A DNA stretch of 64,000 bases from Lepus europaeus (taxonomy: Eukaryota > Chordata > Mammalia > Lagomorpha > Leporidae): positions 52,120,474 through 52,184,473 of the forward strand of contig NC_084843.1 in the NCBI RefSeq assembly GCF_033115175.1, in the 5' to 3' direction. The notes beneath the pieces were generated by a model, which made no database searches, was not told the origin of the DNA, and worked only from the letters and a program-made list of their open reading frames with translations. Below, piece by piece: positions 53,258 to 64,000 of the stretch (positions are counted from its first letter, which is position 1; each line of letters starts with the position of its first letter). The translations under genes were made by a program, and so were the position numbers.

Positions 53258-53563
53258 CTTATTTACTTTAGTTTTATTTGAAAGGCAGAGAGACAGAGAT
53301 CTTGCATCTAGTGGTTCACTTCCCAAATGGCCACAACAGCCAGGACTGGGACAGACGGAAGCCAGGATCCCAGAACTACATTAGGGTCACCCACACGGGT
53401 AGCAGCAACCCCAAGCCTTGTAGTTTCATCGACTGCCTCCTAGAGCGCTCATTAGCAGGAGGCTGGATCCGAAGCAGGGGTGGACTCAAATCAGGCATTC
53501 TGATGAGGGAGGAGGGCATCTCGAGTGGCGATTTAACGATTTAACCACTGCGCCAAAGGCTCA
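53258..53563 (-). mobile_element. CSINE, minus strand, inside a MIR
   Basis: TTTTATTTGAAAGGCAGAGA, AGTGGTTCACTTCCCAAATG, head-end GCGCCAAAGGCTCACC. Interrupts a MIR. Confidence 0.87.
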
Positions 53564-53705
53564 CCACCTGTTGTCTTAGTTTCTTATCTGTAAAATGGTT
53601 TAATCTTGTTGGGCTGAGAATATCAAATGGCATTTATTGGGGCTTAGAGCACGAAACCGTCACCTGGCTTATCCCAGGCCTTTAGCAGATGCTTGCTATT
53701 GACCC
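53564..53705 (+). mobile_element. MIR SINE, second part
   Basis: TCTTAGTTTCTTATCTGTAA, AATGGTTTAATCTTGTTGGG and TTTAGCAGATGCTTGCTATT. Confidence 0.75.
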
Positions 53706-55359
53706 ACCCTTTCTGGTCAGAGACCAAATCCTGACTTTTGAAGACATAGTGCTAGACTGTTTTTAGCCCCTTAATAAGTAATTTATTGTTGAGTCATTGG
53801 ATTATTATTTGAAAAACAATAACTAAGAAAACAATCGTTTTAAATAGAGTTAATGTCCTGGTTCTTTGTCTATCCTAAGAGACTATTGTGTTTTGCTTGA
53901 AAGTTTCTGACCCGTGTTTGAGGTTTCCAGGCCCTGTGGTGGGGTGGCAATCAAACTCATTCGGCTGGGTTCCTTTTAGGTCTTAAAGGAGCTTTAGGGG
54001 CCTTCTCTTCCGTTAGCCACACAGAACAGATTGGAATGGGAGGACGATGAAGTCAGGAGACAAAACCTGCATTCCAGATGTTCTTTCTGAGTATGCCAGA
54101 CAAAGTTCAAACTGGTGCTTCCCAGGTCCCCCCTGCCCTTTCGTGATGCAACTACCAGGAAACCTGCTGCTCATCTGGTGAGTGTGCAAAACACTGAATT
54201 TATATTAAATACACCCACTTTCCCTCCATGTTTAAAAAAGCCTCTCCTAGTTCTTATTTTTAAAAAATCCCTTATTTGAAAATTGTGTCATGCCCTTGCT
54301 GCTGCCACCTCGTTTCTGCTGATGGTGCTGGGGAATGTGCACTCCTGCCCAGCCCTTTTGAAGATGTCAGAAGCACCAGCCCAAGGATGTCAAGGGAAGG
54401 GTCCCGGCCAAAATGACTGGGGATCTTAGAAGGATCTTCAAAACAGAGACTGCCTGCTGGGCCATTAAATCCTTTTGCTTTGGGTTAATCCCACAGCGTA
54501 TATCAGATTACTAGGTTTCAGATGAAAACACTGCTGTCTTACTCAGTCTCCTCACCAAATTATCCCAAAATACATGGGTTATAAATACAGAAAATAATTG
54601 CATTCTGTATGTCTTAAGTGAAATAATCTGTTCCATTCTGCTGCTTCTGAATGTTCTCCATAATAGTCTAATTGTGTTCTGTGCTCCTGGGGACGGAATG
54701 TGTGTTCAGCAACAATACATTGGGTTGTAAAGTATGCACCCCCAACTCTCAGCAGGCAGAAAGAAGGTTCTGGTAAAAAGGCTGAGGATGTTTTTCTAAT
54801 GCAAATTCTATGAGTCACATAGAATGGTAGTGTCTTTAAACATTATCAAGGGGCTCTGTTTTATTTTTTCTTTAGAGTGTAGGTCCTGTTTCTCACTCTG
54901 CATTTTCGATGTTACAGGATCAGTAATTCAACAGACAGCCAAGCAGGTGTTCACATCACTCCTGAACCCCCAGAATTCCTGAAATGACCCCTTGAAGCAG
55001 CAGAGTAAAAACATTCTCGGCATGTCAGAATATTGAGATATCTCAATTGCTTAATTTTCTTTCTTTGGCCTTAATTTTTAAAGGCTTTTTTGTGTAATTC
55101 TCTACCCCCCTCCCCCATTTTTAAGCCTTTCCTCCTTGTTGGCCTGCAGTCTAGAGGATTGTGTGTATGTGGGACCTGCAGACTGTGCTCACAGACAGCT
55201 GTAACTGGTCACCTATGCCAAGGGCCTTGAAAAATCTTGAAAGAGTACATGGAGGAAAAGAGAGCTGAGGCTTGGAATTCCTCTGTGGTCATTAAGGGCA
55301 TAAAATAATATTGCTCTTGAAAAAATAACATTTCTGTTTCTAGAGGCCTTGTGACTGCA
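53706..55359. other. Intron, no exon recognised
   Basis: 1.65 kb without recognised repeats. No frame continues the ARID5B protein. Parts near 54540-54830 are AT-rich and non-simple. Confidence 0.5.
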
Positions 55360-55490
55360 GCCTTTCATTCAATTAAATTCAATCAGTATTTATTAGTACA
55401 TACCAAGGTACTATAAGGGGTGATAGAAAGGAATGAGTTTAGCCCCTTTCTCACTAGTGGTTTAGGGGAGATAGTACATATACAGGTTAG
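55360..55490 (+). mobile_element. L2-like remnant
   Basis: CCTTTCATTCAATTAAATTC, AGTATTTATTAGTACATACC and TAGCCCCTTTCTCACTAGTG. Same block type as 44625. Confidence 0.45.
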
Positions 55491-55789
55491 CCTTACTCAG
55501 CAAGAGGACCTTTTACTTTGTCCCTTCCATCCTAATCGGTGTGTTCATACTGTTAAAAGACTATTCTAAGAAATCTCTATGGATACCCAAAACTTAAAAG
55601 AGCTCTTGGGTAGGCAGTTGAATGAGGACTTAGACAATTGCATGAAGCATTTCTCCATTGACTTGTCTTTCTCCTAGCAGAAATAATCTAATTTCCCAGC
55701 ATAGTTGAAAAGGGTAGGTAGCACCTTATTTCACAGACTTTATTTGATCATGGCACAATAGTGGCAAATTTGTCTCATGTTAAGGACTG

Positions 55790-56335
55790 ATGTATTAGAT
55801 ATCTATTATTGGATAACAAGCCATGGCAAATCTGGTATCTAAAAACAATACTTCTGATTCACAGTTTCTGTGGGTCAGGAATTGGACTAGGGGTTGGCTG
55901 GGTACCCTTGGTGCTAGTGCTCTCCAAGCAGCAGTCAAGGTGTGAGCCCAAGCGACTGTCCTTTCAAAGCTCTGGTGGAGGACAGTCCGCTTCCGGGTTC
56001 ACTCACTAGCCTGTTGCAGATCTCAGGTCCTTCTTGCTGTTGGACTGAGGGCCTCAGCTCCTTGCTCAGAGTTGCCCCCCCCCCCCATCCTCTCTCACTT
56101 CCTCACCTTGCTACCTGGGCCCTTCCATGGTGAACCCCACAACATACATGACAGCTGACTTCCTTCAGAATGTGTGATTGAGACAGAAGCCACAGCCCTG
56201 TTTAACCCTATCCTCCAAAGGGCATCCCATCGCTTGTGCCTAATTCTCTTTGTTAGGAGTGAGACTTTTGTTCGGCCCACACAAGGGGAGGAGGCAAACT
56301 CCAGGGAAGTAGGTATCTTTGAATCCTCTTAGAGA
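55790..56335 (-). mobile_element. Ancient interspersed repeat, probably LTR-like
   Basis: TTAGATATCTATTATTGGAT, CACAGTTTCTGTGGGTCAGG, AGACAGAAGCCACAGCCCTG and GGGGAGGAGGCAAACTCCAG follow the order of a widespread old mammalian repeat ('tattgctgtgtaacaaa ... ggtttctgtgggtcagg'). A C13 run lies near 56076-56088. Family not assigned. Confidence 0.5.
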
Positions 56336-57179
56336 TCACCTGCTACGGTCAGCACCACAAACAATCACTTCAGCGTACAGCTTCTTTGATGAGTGGTGAA
56401 AGATACACATTTTACTCTGTCTTGCTCTTTTTTTTCCTTTTATTATTATATTGATGTCTCCTTCCCAAACACCTCTTCCCTCCTTTGGGCATATAATTAT
56501 AGATGCCATTTATGGGAGGCAGCTGATTGCCTTAATATTTTAAAGATTTGTTAAATCAGCATTTCAACAAGCCATAATCGGTCTTTTCTAAACCTAGATC
56601 AATGAATCTGCCGAGTTTTTCTAGAAATGTTGGCTAGAACGTTATGTCTGGTGCGATGATAAACCTGCAGGGAGAAAGGGAAAGAGGAGCCTCTTAATGC
56701 ATTAGAAAATAGGTGCGTTTCATGCATGGTGACTGAGGTGGGGATTTAAATTAAGTTGGTGCATGCCTATGCAAAGACCACAAACTCCACAGAGTTATTG
56801 CTGTCCCAGTTTGTGTTTCTAATGAGTGTATCTACAGGAGCTGAGCATCTCCCAGCTGCCCTTTCACCTTGTCCATATGTCAGGAGGGCAGCGAGCCTAC
56901 CATCTTGTACGTCCTGTGGAAATGAGCTGTTTCCTGGGAAAATTCACCTATTTCTCTTTGGTCTCCAGCAAAGTTCTCAGAACCTACGTATGTGGTTATG
57001 ATAGGTTTGGGGGAAAGGTGGCATTTAAAAGATTCTGGTCAGTTTTTACTAATGGAAATTGACTTATGGGAAACCTACTGGATAGTTAATGAGGAAAGAG
57101 GTCAGGATTCAAAGTGAGGGGCACGCATCAGCTGTGAGCTGTGTGCCTGGGGCCCCACTGTATGTCTTTTCCTCTTTTC
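56336..57179. other. Intron, nothing recognised
   Basis: About 840 bp without recognised repeats or exons. Confidence 0.5.
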
Positions 57180-57575
57180 TTTTGTTCGTCTTAAAGTTGA
57201 CAATGCGGCACACACTCCCAGTACCTTTACATGGTCTGTTCCTTCTGCCTGCAGTGCCCTGTTCTTTCCCTACCTCCACTCACCTCTTAGTTTTGCTGCC
57301 GCCTTCTTGTACTTTGGGTCTCAGCAGACAGAACTTCCCTGACCGCTGGATTTAAATCTCCCCTCTTCTACCCCTTAACTCTCATTATTGTCTCTGCTGT
57401 AGATTCTTTTACTGTCTGGCTCTTCTGCCACACGCCTCTCCCCCCAACTCCCTCTCTGACACAACGCACACACACACACACACACACACGACTGTAGGCT
57501 TCAGGAGGGTAGGGATTTTTATCTGTTTGATGCCTGGCACCAGTCGATGTTTAATAGTTATTGGATAAAGAAAAT
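57180..57575 (+). mobile_element. L2 LINE 3' end
   Basis: TTCCTTCTGCCTGCAGTGCC, CAGAACTTCCCTGACCGCTG, GACTGTAGGCTTCAGGAGGG and TTTGATGCCTGGCACCAGTC follow the L2 3' end in order. A (CA)n at about 57467-57489 sits inside. Confidence 0.8.
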
Positions 57576-57835
57576 CACCTATGACCATTTCTCACCGTAT
57601 CGATCCCAGTTAGCTGAGAACATATTGTTTCCTATCCTTTCCCCTACTGGGCAAGCCTCCCATGACTCAGAGGCTTATTCCTAGCTGTTTCTCTTGCTAG
57701 CCCAGCTCAGAGCGGGTGCTCAGATCATCGCAGATGCAAAAGTGAATGAACCCCTGACAACAGACTCAAAAGAGGGTAACTTTCATGTCCCAGGTGAGGA
57801 CCAGGAGGCCCCGGGTGCCGTGTGTTTCTAAAGGA

Positions 57836-57925
57836 TAACATCTATGTCTTATTCATCTTTCTCTCTCCTTGGCTGATACTCAGCCCAGTGCCTGGCACAG
57901 AACGGAGTCAATACAAGTTAGTTGG
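57836..57925 (+). mobile_element. L2 LINE tail
   Basis: ACATCTATGTCTTATTCATC, CTCAGCCCAGTGCCTGGCAC and AGAACGGAGTCAATACAAG give the terminal L2 block. Confidence 0.75.
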
Positions 57926-58929
57926 ATCCAAGTGAATTGGGTTGGGGAAAAGCTACACCCAAATCTCTCCTGACAACAACATTGGATGAAGCTCAGCCTC
58001 TGAATGCTCTCTTAAAGGTGGCAGAGATGGCGCCTTCTGGATTCCCTTCTGTGCTAGTTTTGTCAGAACGCCCAGTAGCTTTCATTTGTTCATTCATTCA
58101 TTCATTCCCAAGCCCCACCTGGGAGTGTATAGGGCTCTGGGCATGGGAAACTCTATCATTTTTCAGCCTTGTTTTCAGAAAGTTTACCTTCAGGAAAACT
58201 TGAGCTTTGTTCTCTGGTTTAGACAACCTCCCTGGGTGGCAAAAGAGTTGGAATTGAGTGGTTGTAGTTGCTCGGGTCTGTCCCCTCTGTTGGCCTCCAC
58301 ACCAAAGTCTTTGAACAGGAGTAGAAAGGTCACCAACTGTGGTTGCAAATTGGCTCTTGTGTTAATCCTGGCTTATTCAAAAACACTCAATATTTTTCCA
58401 AACTGAGTTTAGAGCCTTTGATTGAAACCTGAATCATTCACCATGGCAGAACCTATCAGTAGTATAGGAAAAGCTAGAACTTAAAAATACAAAGCCCCTT
58501 TAAGTAATCCAATATAGGATAATTACATTATTAAATAAAGCTGTGGGCCTCAAATTATTCCACTGCCATTGTACATGTGAGGATAATAATGTGAACTGTG
58601 CTAAGTGAACAGAGCAAAAAAACTGTTTAACAAGAGGGAGCATGTCTAAATCATATGTTTATGTTTAAACAGAGGCTATACAAAACACGAAGATTTATTT
58701 GGTTTCTACATTAAAGTGTTCTAAATAGGCATAAGGCTTTCGTTGGTTTTCTATGAAGAGTGTTTTTCTAATTAATGGCAAGGGTGTATCAAGACTCTGC
58801 CAGCTGACCACTAACCTGTAATAATTCAGACAGCTTCCACTGTGACCTTCATATACCAACAGGAGCAAAGGGTCGCCTGCTTCCTTTGAGGGTCTTTATG
58901 GTGTGTAGGCACTGTTGAACTGCATACTG
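57926..58929. other. Intron, no exon recognised
   Basis: Contains a short (ATTC)n near 58089-58108 with L2-like flanks; the rest is unique-looking. Confidence 0.5.
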
Positions 58930-59087
58930 AGGCACAGGGACATGTGCCTACAAAATTAGGTGAAAAAATAAAAACAGAAGGATATCTGGAATTAATGGTT
59001 TCGAGTCATTTAGCATAATAGAACTGCTGAGTTGGGTGGTTGGTGAATCATTATTATTATTGTTTGTGCTTTGATAGAGTGCTCCTT
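58930..59087 (+). repeat. Diverged duplicated segment, copy A (5' part)
   Basis: Contains CATGTGCCTACAAAATTAGG, GAGTCATTTAGCATAATAGA and TGTGCTTTGATAGAGTGCTC. It aligns collinearly with 60893-61050 (CATGTGCCTGCAGG, GAATCATTCAACATAATAGA, TACTTTGATAGAGTATTC). A CSINE interrupts this copy, which resumes at 59404. Confidence 0.7.
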
Positions 59088-59403
59088 AAATTCTTTTCAA
59101 ATTTATTTTATTTGAGAGACAGAGATTGACAGACAGTGACTGGACAAGAGAGATCTCGTCTGCTGATTGACTCCCCAGAAGCTCACAACAGCCAGGGCTG
59201 GGTCAGACTAGGGCTTGGAGCTGGGAACTCAATCCATGTGCCCCATAAAGGTGGCAGGGAACCAACTGCTCAAGCCATCACCTGTTGCCTTGCTGGGTGC
59301 CTACTAACAGGAAACTGGAACAAGGGGCAGATCTTAGACTCAAACCCAGGCACTTGGATATGGGCTATGAGGCTACTAACTACCAGGTCAACTTCCCTTC
59401 CCA
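59088..59403 (-). mobile_element. CSINE, old, minus strand, with target-site duplication
   Basis: TTTATTTTATTTGAGAGACA, GGTGGCAGGGAACCAACTGC, head-end CTACCAGGTCAACTTCCC. The duplication ATAGAGTGCTCCT lies at about 59074-59086 and 59404-59416. Confidence 0.87.
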
Positions 59404-59435
59404 ATAGAGTGCTCCTATAGGTAGCTCAACTGAGC
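59404..59435 (+). repeat. Diverged duplicated segment, copy A (3' part)
   Basis: ATAGGTAGCTCAACTGAGCT matches AGGGGTAGCTCCTATGAGCT at about 61049-61068, after the shared TGATAGAGT word. Confidence 0.6.
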
Positions 59436-60892
59436 TTTGACACTGGAAATAGGCTCATTTACCTTCTTTTGTTAATGTTCCACTGGGCACAGCTAAGTAT
59501 TTTGTTGCCAAGCTAGTTTTTATTATGGCATCCTGACAGAAATAAAAAAAAATAAACAGCAATATTATCTTATTAATTTGGCCAAAGAAAGGGTGGGCAA
59601 GCTCAATGACTGACTTGTGACATCTTCCTTACATACAAAATGCAAGTCTGTTCAGAGAGAAATATCTAGGATACTGGATTGCATTTTTTTTCCCTCTCTG
59701 TGTAAGTTTTCATTTTGGGGAGGAAGGAAGGTGCACACATGCAAAGTCCAAGAAGAAAGAATGAGAGGATGTTTCTGGGGCTTCCTTTAAAGACAGTATC
59801 TGGTCAGAGGAGCAGGCGGCAGCCTAACAGGTTTTAGATTAACGTGTATTAAATATGTATTTAGGAACATAAAATATTTAGGATTTTTGAATTACTTGTT
59901 TGATACGCAAATGCTGTTGGCTGTACCATGAAGGATGGTCACATTACGCTTGACAAATCGTGCCTAAGAGCAGTCTCCTGTTTGCTTACTTCCTCCTAAT
60001 TGTGCCAGGATGGATTTCCAAAATCTGATGAGCCACAAGCTTTACCCGAAGAATGTCTGATGAAGGGGATGGAAAGGGTTGGGTGAGGAGGGGTTGGCTT
60101 GGGAAATTGGAACCCAATACACTAATGAGCCTCCATGGCAAATCCATTTCATCATGTTAAAGGAATCAAATTTTAACACATACTTGAGAGGCTATCTTCA
60201 TCGTTCAGACAACATAAAATTCTTCACGTTTTTAACTATTGGGATTTCCATAGTCTTACTTGGGGCGAAAACACAAGAAAAAATTTAAAATTAAAATCCT
60301 TTTTGTTGTGAAGTGACTTTAAACCCCACCCACTGCTGAGAACTGACAGGGAGTGGGCAAAGGTTTGATTGTCCCAGGGTGGGACTAGGGTAGAGTGTGA
60401 CTTCTAAAAAGGTCACTTCTGTAAGACCACTTTCTCAGCAAGATGGTGCTACCAAGCTGGTTCCCGGTTCCACTTCAGTTTTCTCATCTCTAATGTGGGC
60501 CTAATGACTCCTCTCTGAGAGAAAACTTAGAGGATTAGATGAGATGATATCATGTGGCCTCACATGAAAGTCATAGATTATTACCTGAATCAAATGAACC
60601 ATCTCAAAGTTTTCCTCTGCTGTCTCCCTTAGGGTTGAGGGGAATGAGAAACCCATGTTCCAAATTGTCTTCTGGCCCAGAATTGTCTGTCTGTCTTGTG
60701 GGTAGCTAGCAGGAGCTACAAGGCCATTATTTTCCTAGACAAAGAATTAAGAAGAGTTAGCAACACACACAGTTACCTCTGGGGTAAAATTGAAACACTC
60801 ATTTTCCATTCAAGTGATATCATATAATAAAGCAATAGCCATCATTTCTTGGATGCCTACTCTGTGTTAACCATCAATGTAGAAACAACTGA
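59436..60892. other. Intron, no exon recognised
   Basis: 1.45 kb. A diverged MIR-like stretch may lie at 60470-60590 (CAGTTTTCTCATCTCTAATG then GAGGATTAGATGAGATGAT). Nothing else recognised. Confidence 0.45.
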
Positions 60893-61070
60893 ACAAGGGC
60901 CATGTGCCTGCAGGACTGGGTAAAAAGCAAAATGAAAAATCAAAAGGCGGGAAAGAATCGTTTGGAATCATTCAACATAATAGAACAACTGGAATGAGTG
61001 ACAGTTGAGTTGAGTTTTGTTACTGTTTTTACTTTGATAGAGTATTCTTAGGGGTAGCTCCTATGAGCTT
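60893..61070 (+). repeat. Diverged duplicated segment, copy B
   Basis: Counterpart of 58930-59435 without the CSINE. Shared words appear in the same order over roughly 170 bp. Confidence 0.7.
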
Positions 61071-64000
61071 GGTTCTTTTATGCTGTTATCCTCCTTTTTT
61101 AGATGAGAACTTGACAGGTCCCGTGATTAGCTTGGACATTATGCACAGTAGAGCTGCATTTGAACCTGGGCCAATCATACGCAAAAGCTGGTGCTTTCTC
61201 AGTTATCCCTTAATCTTTCCCAACACAGAATATCCAGAGATGGTTTAAATCAGTATTTGCTGTGTGCTCTTGGTTCAACATGGTCATTGGCCCTTTGGGA
61301 ATTACAAGAAAATTAGAAGTTAGGCAAGAGTACCTGCCTCTGAACAAGATTTGCACTTCAGGTATTTACTGTAGAAGAAAGAATTATGCAATTCAGCATC
61401 AAATATTTTTATTAACAAAGATTTGACATTATGCCACAGGTAATAAGAGCAGTAATTCCCAGTTCAGGGACCAGCTTGGTGTTGATACCTTTTTATTTTG
61501 CCTACTAAGGACATTATAAAGCAACTACTATCATATATTTCTGTCCTCATTTCAGAGATTAAAAATCAGACAAAAAAGAAGATGGATAAAGAATTAAATG
61601 GAAAGAGAGTGCAGGGTGCCTGCATATCACTGCCAGTCCTTTTTTCTTTCTGCTGTCTGCTGGGAGACTCCTTCTCCATGGGAGGCTGATCTGTGAGGAC
61701 TCCGCTATCAAAGACCCTGGGCTGTGTGGTTCTGGGGGGGCTCAGCCATACAGGTGCCTTTCCAGGAGAATAGTTGAAGGAGAGAGTGAAAGCAGGTGTT
61801 CATCCCATTTCTTTTTAAGAAGTATCCCTGGGCTGCTGATGTTCCTTCATGGAAAGGTCATTGCCAGTGATAGAAGGGTCTGCTATGATCCTGGTACCTT
61901 CTGTGACTCCTCGTTTGCCCTTAGGACTGAGAGATGAGAGCTGAGTAGCTACTAGCCCAAGTTCCTATACTATCTACCTCCTATGCTGGCTTTATATTTC
62001 AAGCATACCTTTGTCTTTAGCCCCTTTGCAAAACCCTCCTTGCACTATCATTACTCATGTGTTCCAGCTATTTCCTGTTGGGATCCTGATGGACACAAAA
62101 GACAGTCCTGAAATCTAGAAAATTTAACTTCATGATACCTCACTGCATTGTCCTCATTTTCCTGACTATGAACACTTTATCTCATTTTGACTCACATTAC
62201 CATCCTGTCTGTCCCAATTTTGGTGGGGGGGAGGGGGTCCCTGAGTGGCAAATACCTGTAGAATAAATCTTTTTCCTCGCTCCTGTTCGTGTCCCATTAA
62301 CAGAACACATCAATGCATAAGAGGAAGAGCAACTGGGAAAACTGGTGGGTGCCTCAAATCGCAGTGTTTCCAAGGAAGGATTGAAAGCAGGGGAGTGCCC
62401 AGGCTAGCCAGGTTCACAGGTGGAGTTTCTCCCCGTTACCTGAGCAGTTGTGCACATCATAGGCCTGACAAGAATAGTCCCATGCAGGGCACAAGTTGAA
62501 ATGGTTGTAGTTGGTCTTTCTAAAAGTTGACTCTTAACAGTTTTTGATGAAGATTTTCCACTTTCATGGAATGAATTGGGCTGTAACTTTGGTTTCATAA
62601 ATTATTTAGCTAATACCGCATATGGTAGTGTTTGTATTCCCAACATTTATTATGCTTCAACATTAAAAAAAAAAAATCTGAGATGTGGAGGGAAGATTGT
62701 GGTGAATATGCTGCACTTTCTTGTTTACAATCCATTCCCCCTTGCCATGAGCTCTGATCTTGCACAGTTCCTTCTCCTTAGGATTCGAGCTCTCTTTAGC
62801 AATGGTCTGTTATTGGATACCGCATAGGATAGGAAAGGTTCCATTCATGTTTTCTTCCCTGGGGAATGATATAGCAAAGATACAGATTCAGTGGTATGCA
62901 AAAAAGACCCATCATTACAGTTGTTTAAATAAGTTGTGGGTTCAAAACCTTTTTCCAGTCACTGCTTAGAGGTAAATGGTTCAGGTTAGTTTTGTACCAG
63001 GAAGTTGTCCAAGGCTCAACCTTTTTTCTCCTGAGGGAATTTTCTCTTATTTTTAATGGTCCAAAGCCATACCCATTCCCTTTGAAGGCCTGGAAGTTGC
63101 ATACAATACTACACTCACATCCCATTGGTCAGAACTTGGTCACTTGACTGTATGTGGCTTTAAAGGAAGCAGAGAAATTGTGTCTTTATTCTTCACCCAG
63201 CAGATTAGCAGTTTATTGTTATGGCATAAAGGAAGAATAGATAATGGGGAAAAGTTAGCCACAGTTGGGCAGTGTTAAGTCCTCATGTGTTAGGTAAGAT
63301 ACCTTCTTACAAATAAGCCAAATGGGCTGCGCAGATCTATTGAGCTTGAATTGACTGTGAGCCACTTACCCTGATAACAAGGGTCTGGAATGTGGATGAA
63401 TTTTTGGAACCAAACTACAGAATGTAGTCATGAGCATTGCAATCTCCAGGGGGTACAATATCTCGAAAGAGTGATATGCAGGGTGGGCCCAGATTGCATC
63501 TAAGAATGTATGTTTTCTTTATTTCCCCAGTTGAGAGATGGAATGAGGAACAAGAGAAATTGAACAAAGCAGAGAAATCTGGAGGTGGTTGATGTTGGTG
63601 TTCTGTGGGTCCCTTACATGTCTGCACACTTCAAGCCACTAACTGCCTTAATTCTTGACTGCCTTTTCAAAGATGTTTATATAGCGAAGAGCCTTGGGAG
63701 ACAAAGATAGGGGATTGCTCTAGAACAAAGAGCAGGCATGCTTACAGGACAGTGGTGAAGAGTTGGGTTCCCCAAGCTCAAGACTCTTCTCCTGTACTGT
63801 ACCCCAGTGTAAGAGCTAGTGTCAGCTCGCCCACCTTTGCATCTCCTTTTGGGAATTCGATGTTAAACAGCCAGCATACATGCTGGGATAGGGGCTACTG
63901 CTACAAGCAATAAACCATCCTTTATCTCTGACCTGGAGTCTCATGGCTTTTATCAACATCCATGAAACTGGCAGGCAAATTTATGAGTTTGCAAAGGAAG
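61071..64000. other. Intron 2, end of window, no exon recognised
   Basis: 2.9 kb. A reverse MIR-like phrase lies around 61080-61170 (TTTTTTAGATGAGAACTTGA, GCATTTGAACCTGGG). A G-rich run is near 62222-62238. No frame matches ARID5B, and no SINE is present in this stretch. Confidence 0.5.

Larger units (their letters stand above)
37411..64000 (+). other. ARID5B: ARID5B intron 2, 5' part (continues beyond window)
   Basis: I searched for the next expected coding residues (DEVIAVSEK and onward) and saw no exon. The intron therefore spans at least 26.6 kb. The first 4.5 kb is free of CSINEs and holds a CpG island and probable enhancers. The remainder has 10 CSINEs and many older repeats. Confidence 0.85.

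Noticed and set aside
1..64000. CRISPR arrays, operons, prophage or bacterial-type systems
   Set aside because: No regularly spaced repeats, no gene clusters; SINEs, LINEs and split exons show a mammalian nuclear genome.
1..64000. tRNA genes suggested by B-box-like GTTCGAGTCCC words
   Set aside because: These belong to tRNA-derived CSINEs and do not sit in a complete cloverleaf.

Overview
The window is nuclear DNA from a leporid lagomorph (rabbit or hare). The main evidence is about 31 copies of the lagomorph tRNA-derived C-element SINE (CSINE). They have a GGCCGGCGC-type head, a CT-rich segment, a TTTCAAATAAATAAA-type tail and, in many cases, clear target-site duplications. Two LINE-1 3' ends of the type I associate with rabbit L1 agree with this. 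Nothing bacterial, viral-exogenous, organellar, CRISPR-like or operon-like was seen. || The only protein-coding gene I can support is the 5' end of ARID5B (long isoform), on the + strand. Coding exon 1 (36686-36706) gives MEPNSLQ. After a 449-bp intron, coding exon 2 (37156-37410) gives the next 85 residues, ending DHGE. Both exons keep phase 0 and together give residues 1-92 of the 1188-residue long protein. The remaining 26.6 kb is 5' intron 2; exon 3 was not found. The mRNA leader carries three upstream ATGs. Two of them open frames that run across the exon 1/2 junction and overlap the main start out of frame. || Layout: 1-29 kb is upstream intergenic DNA dense in CSINEs (21 copies), with MIR, LTR, L1 and mariner-like MITE fragments. 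29-41.9 kb is almost repeat-free (no CSINE, one ancient LTR). It holds a GC-rich patch (31.8-32.5 kb), long AT-rich stretches that resemble conserved non-coding DNA, G-rich tracts, the promoter and leader, the two exons, a strong CpG island inside intron 2 (38.16-39.07 kb), and another probable enhancer block (39.23-40.35 kb). 41.9-64 kb is intron 2 with 10 CSINEs and older repeats. || Less expected items are: a perfect 111-bp tandem duplication (41660-41881); a 57-bp near-identical pair 2.87 kb apart (27736 and 30607); a homologous pair of unassigned segments (58.9 and 60.9 kb); a LINE-1 3' end with an internally repeated block; and nine loci of one mariner-like palindromic MITE family. I found no evidence for a new multi-gene biological system. 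The most useful leads concern ARID5B regulation: overlapping upstream frames, the intronic CpG island and the repeat desert. Family names for old repeats come from memory of consensus sequences and need RepeatMasker; conservation statements are inference because no alignment was possible.
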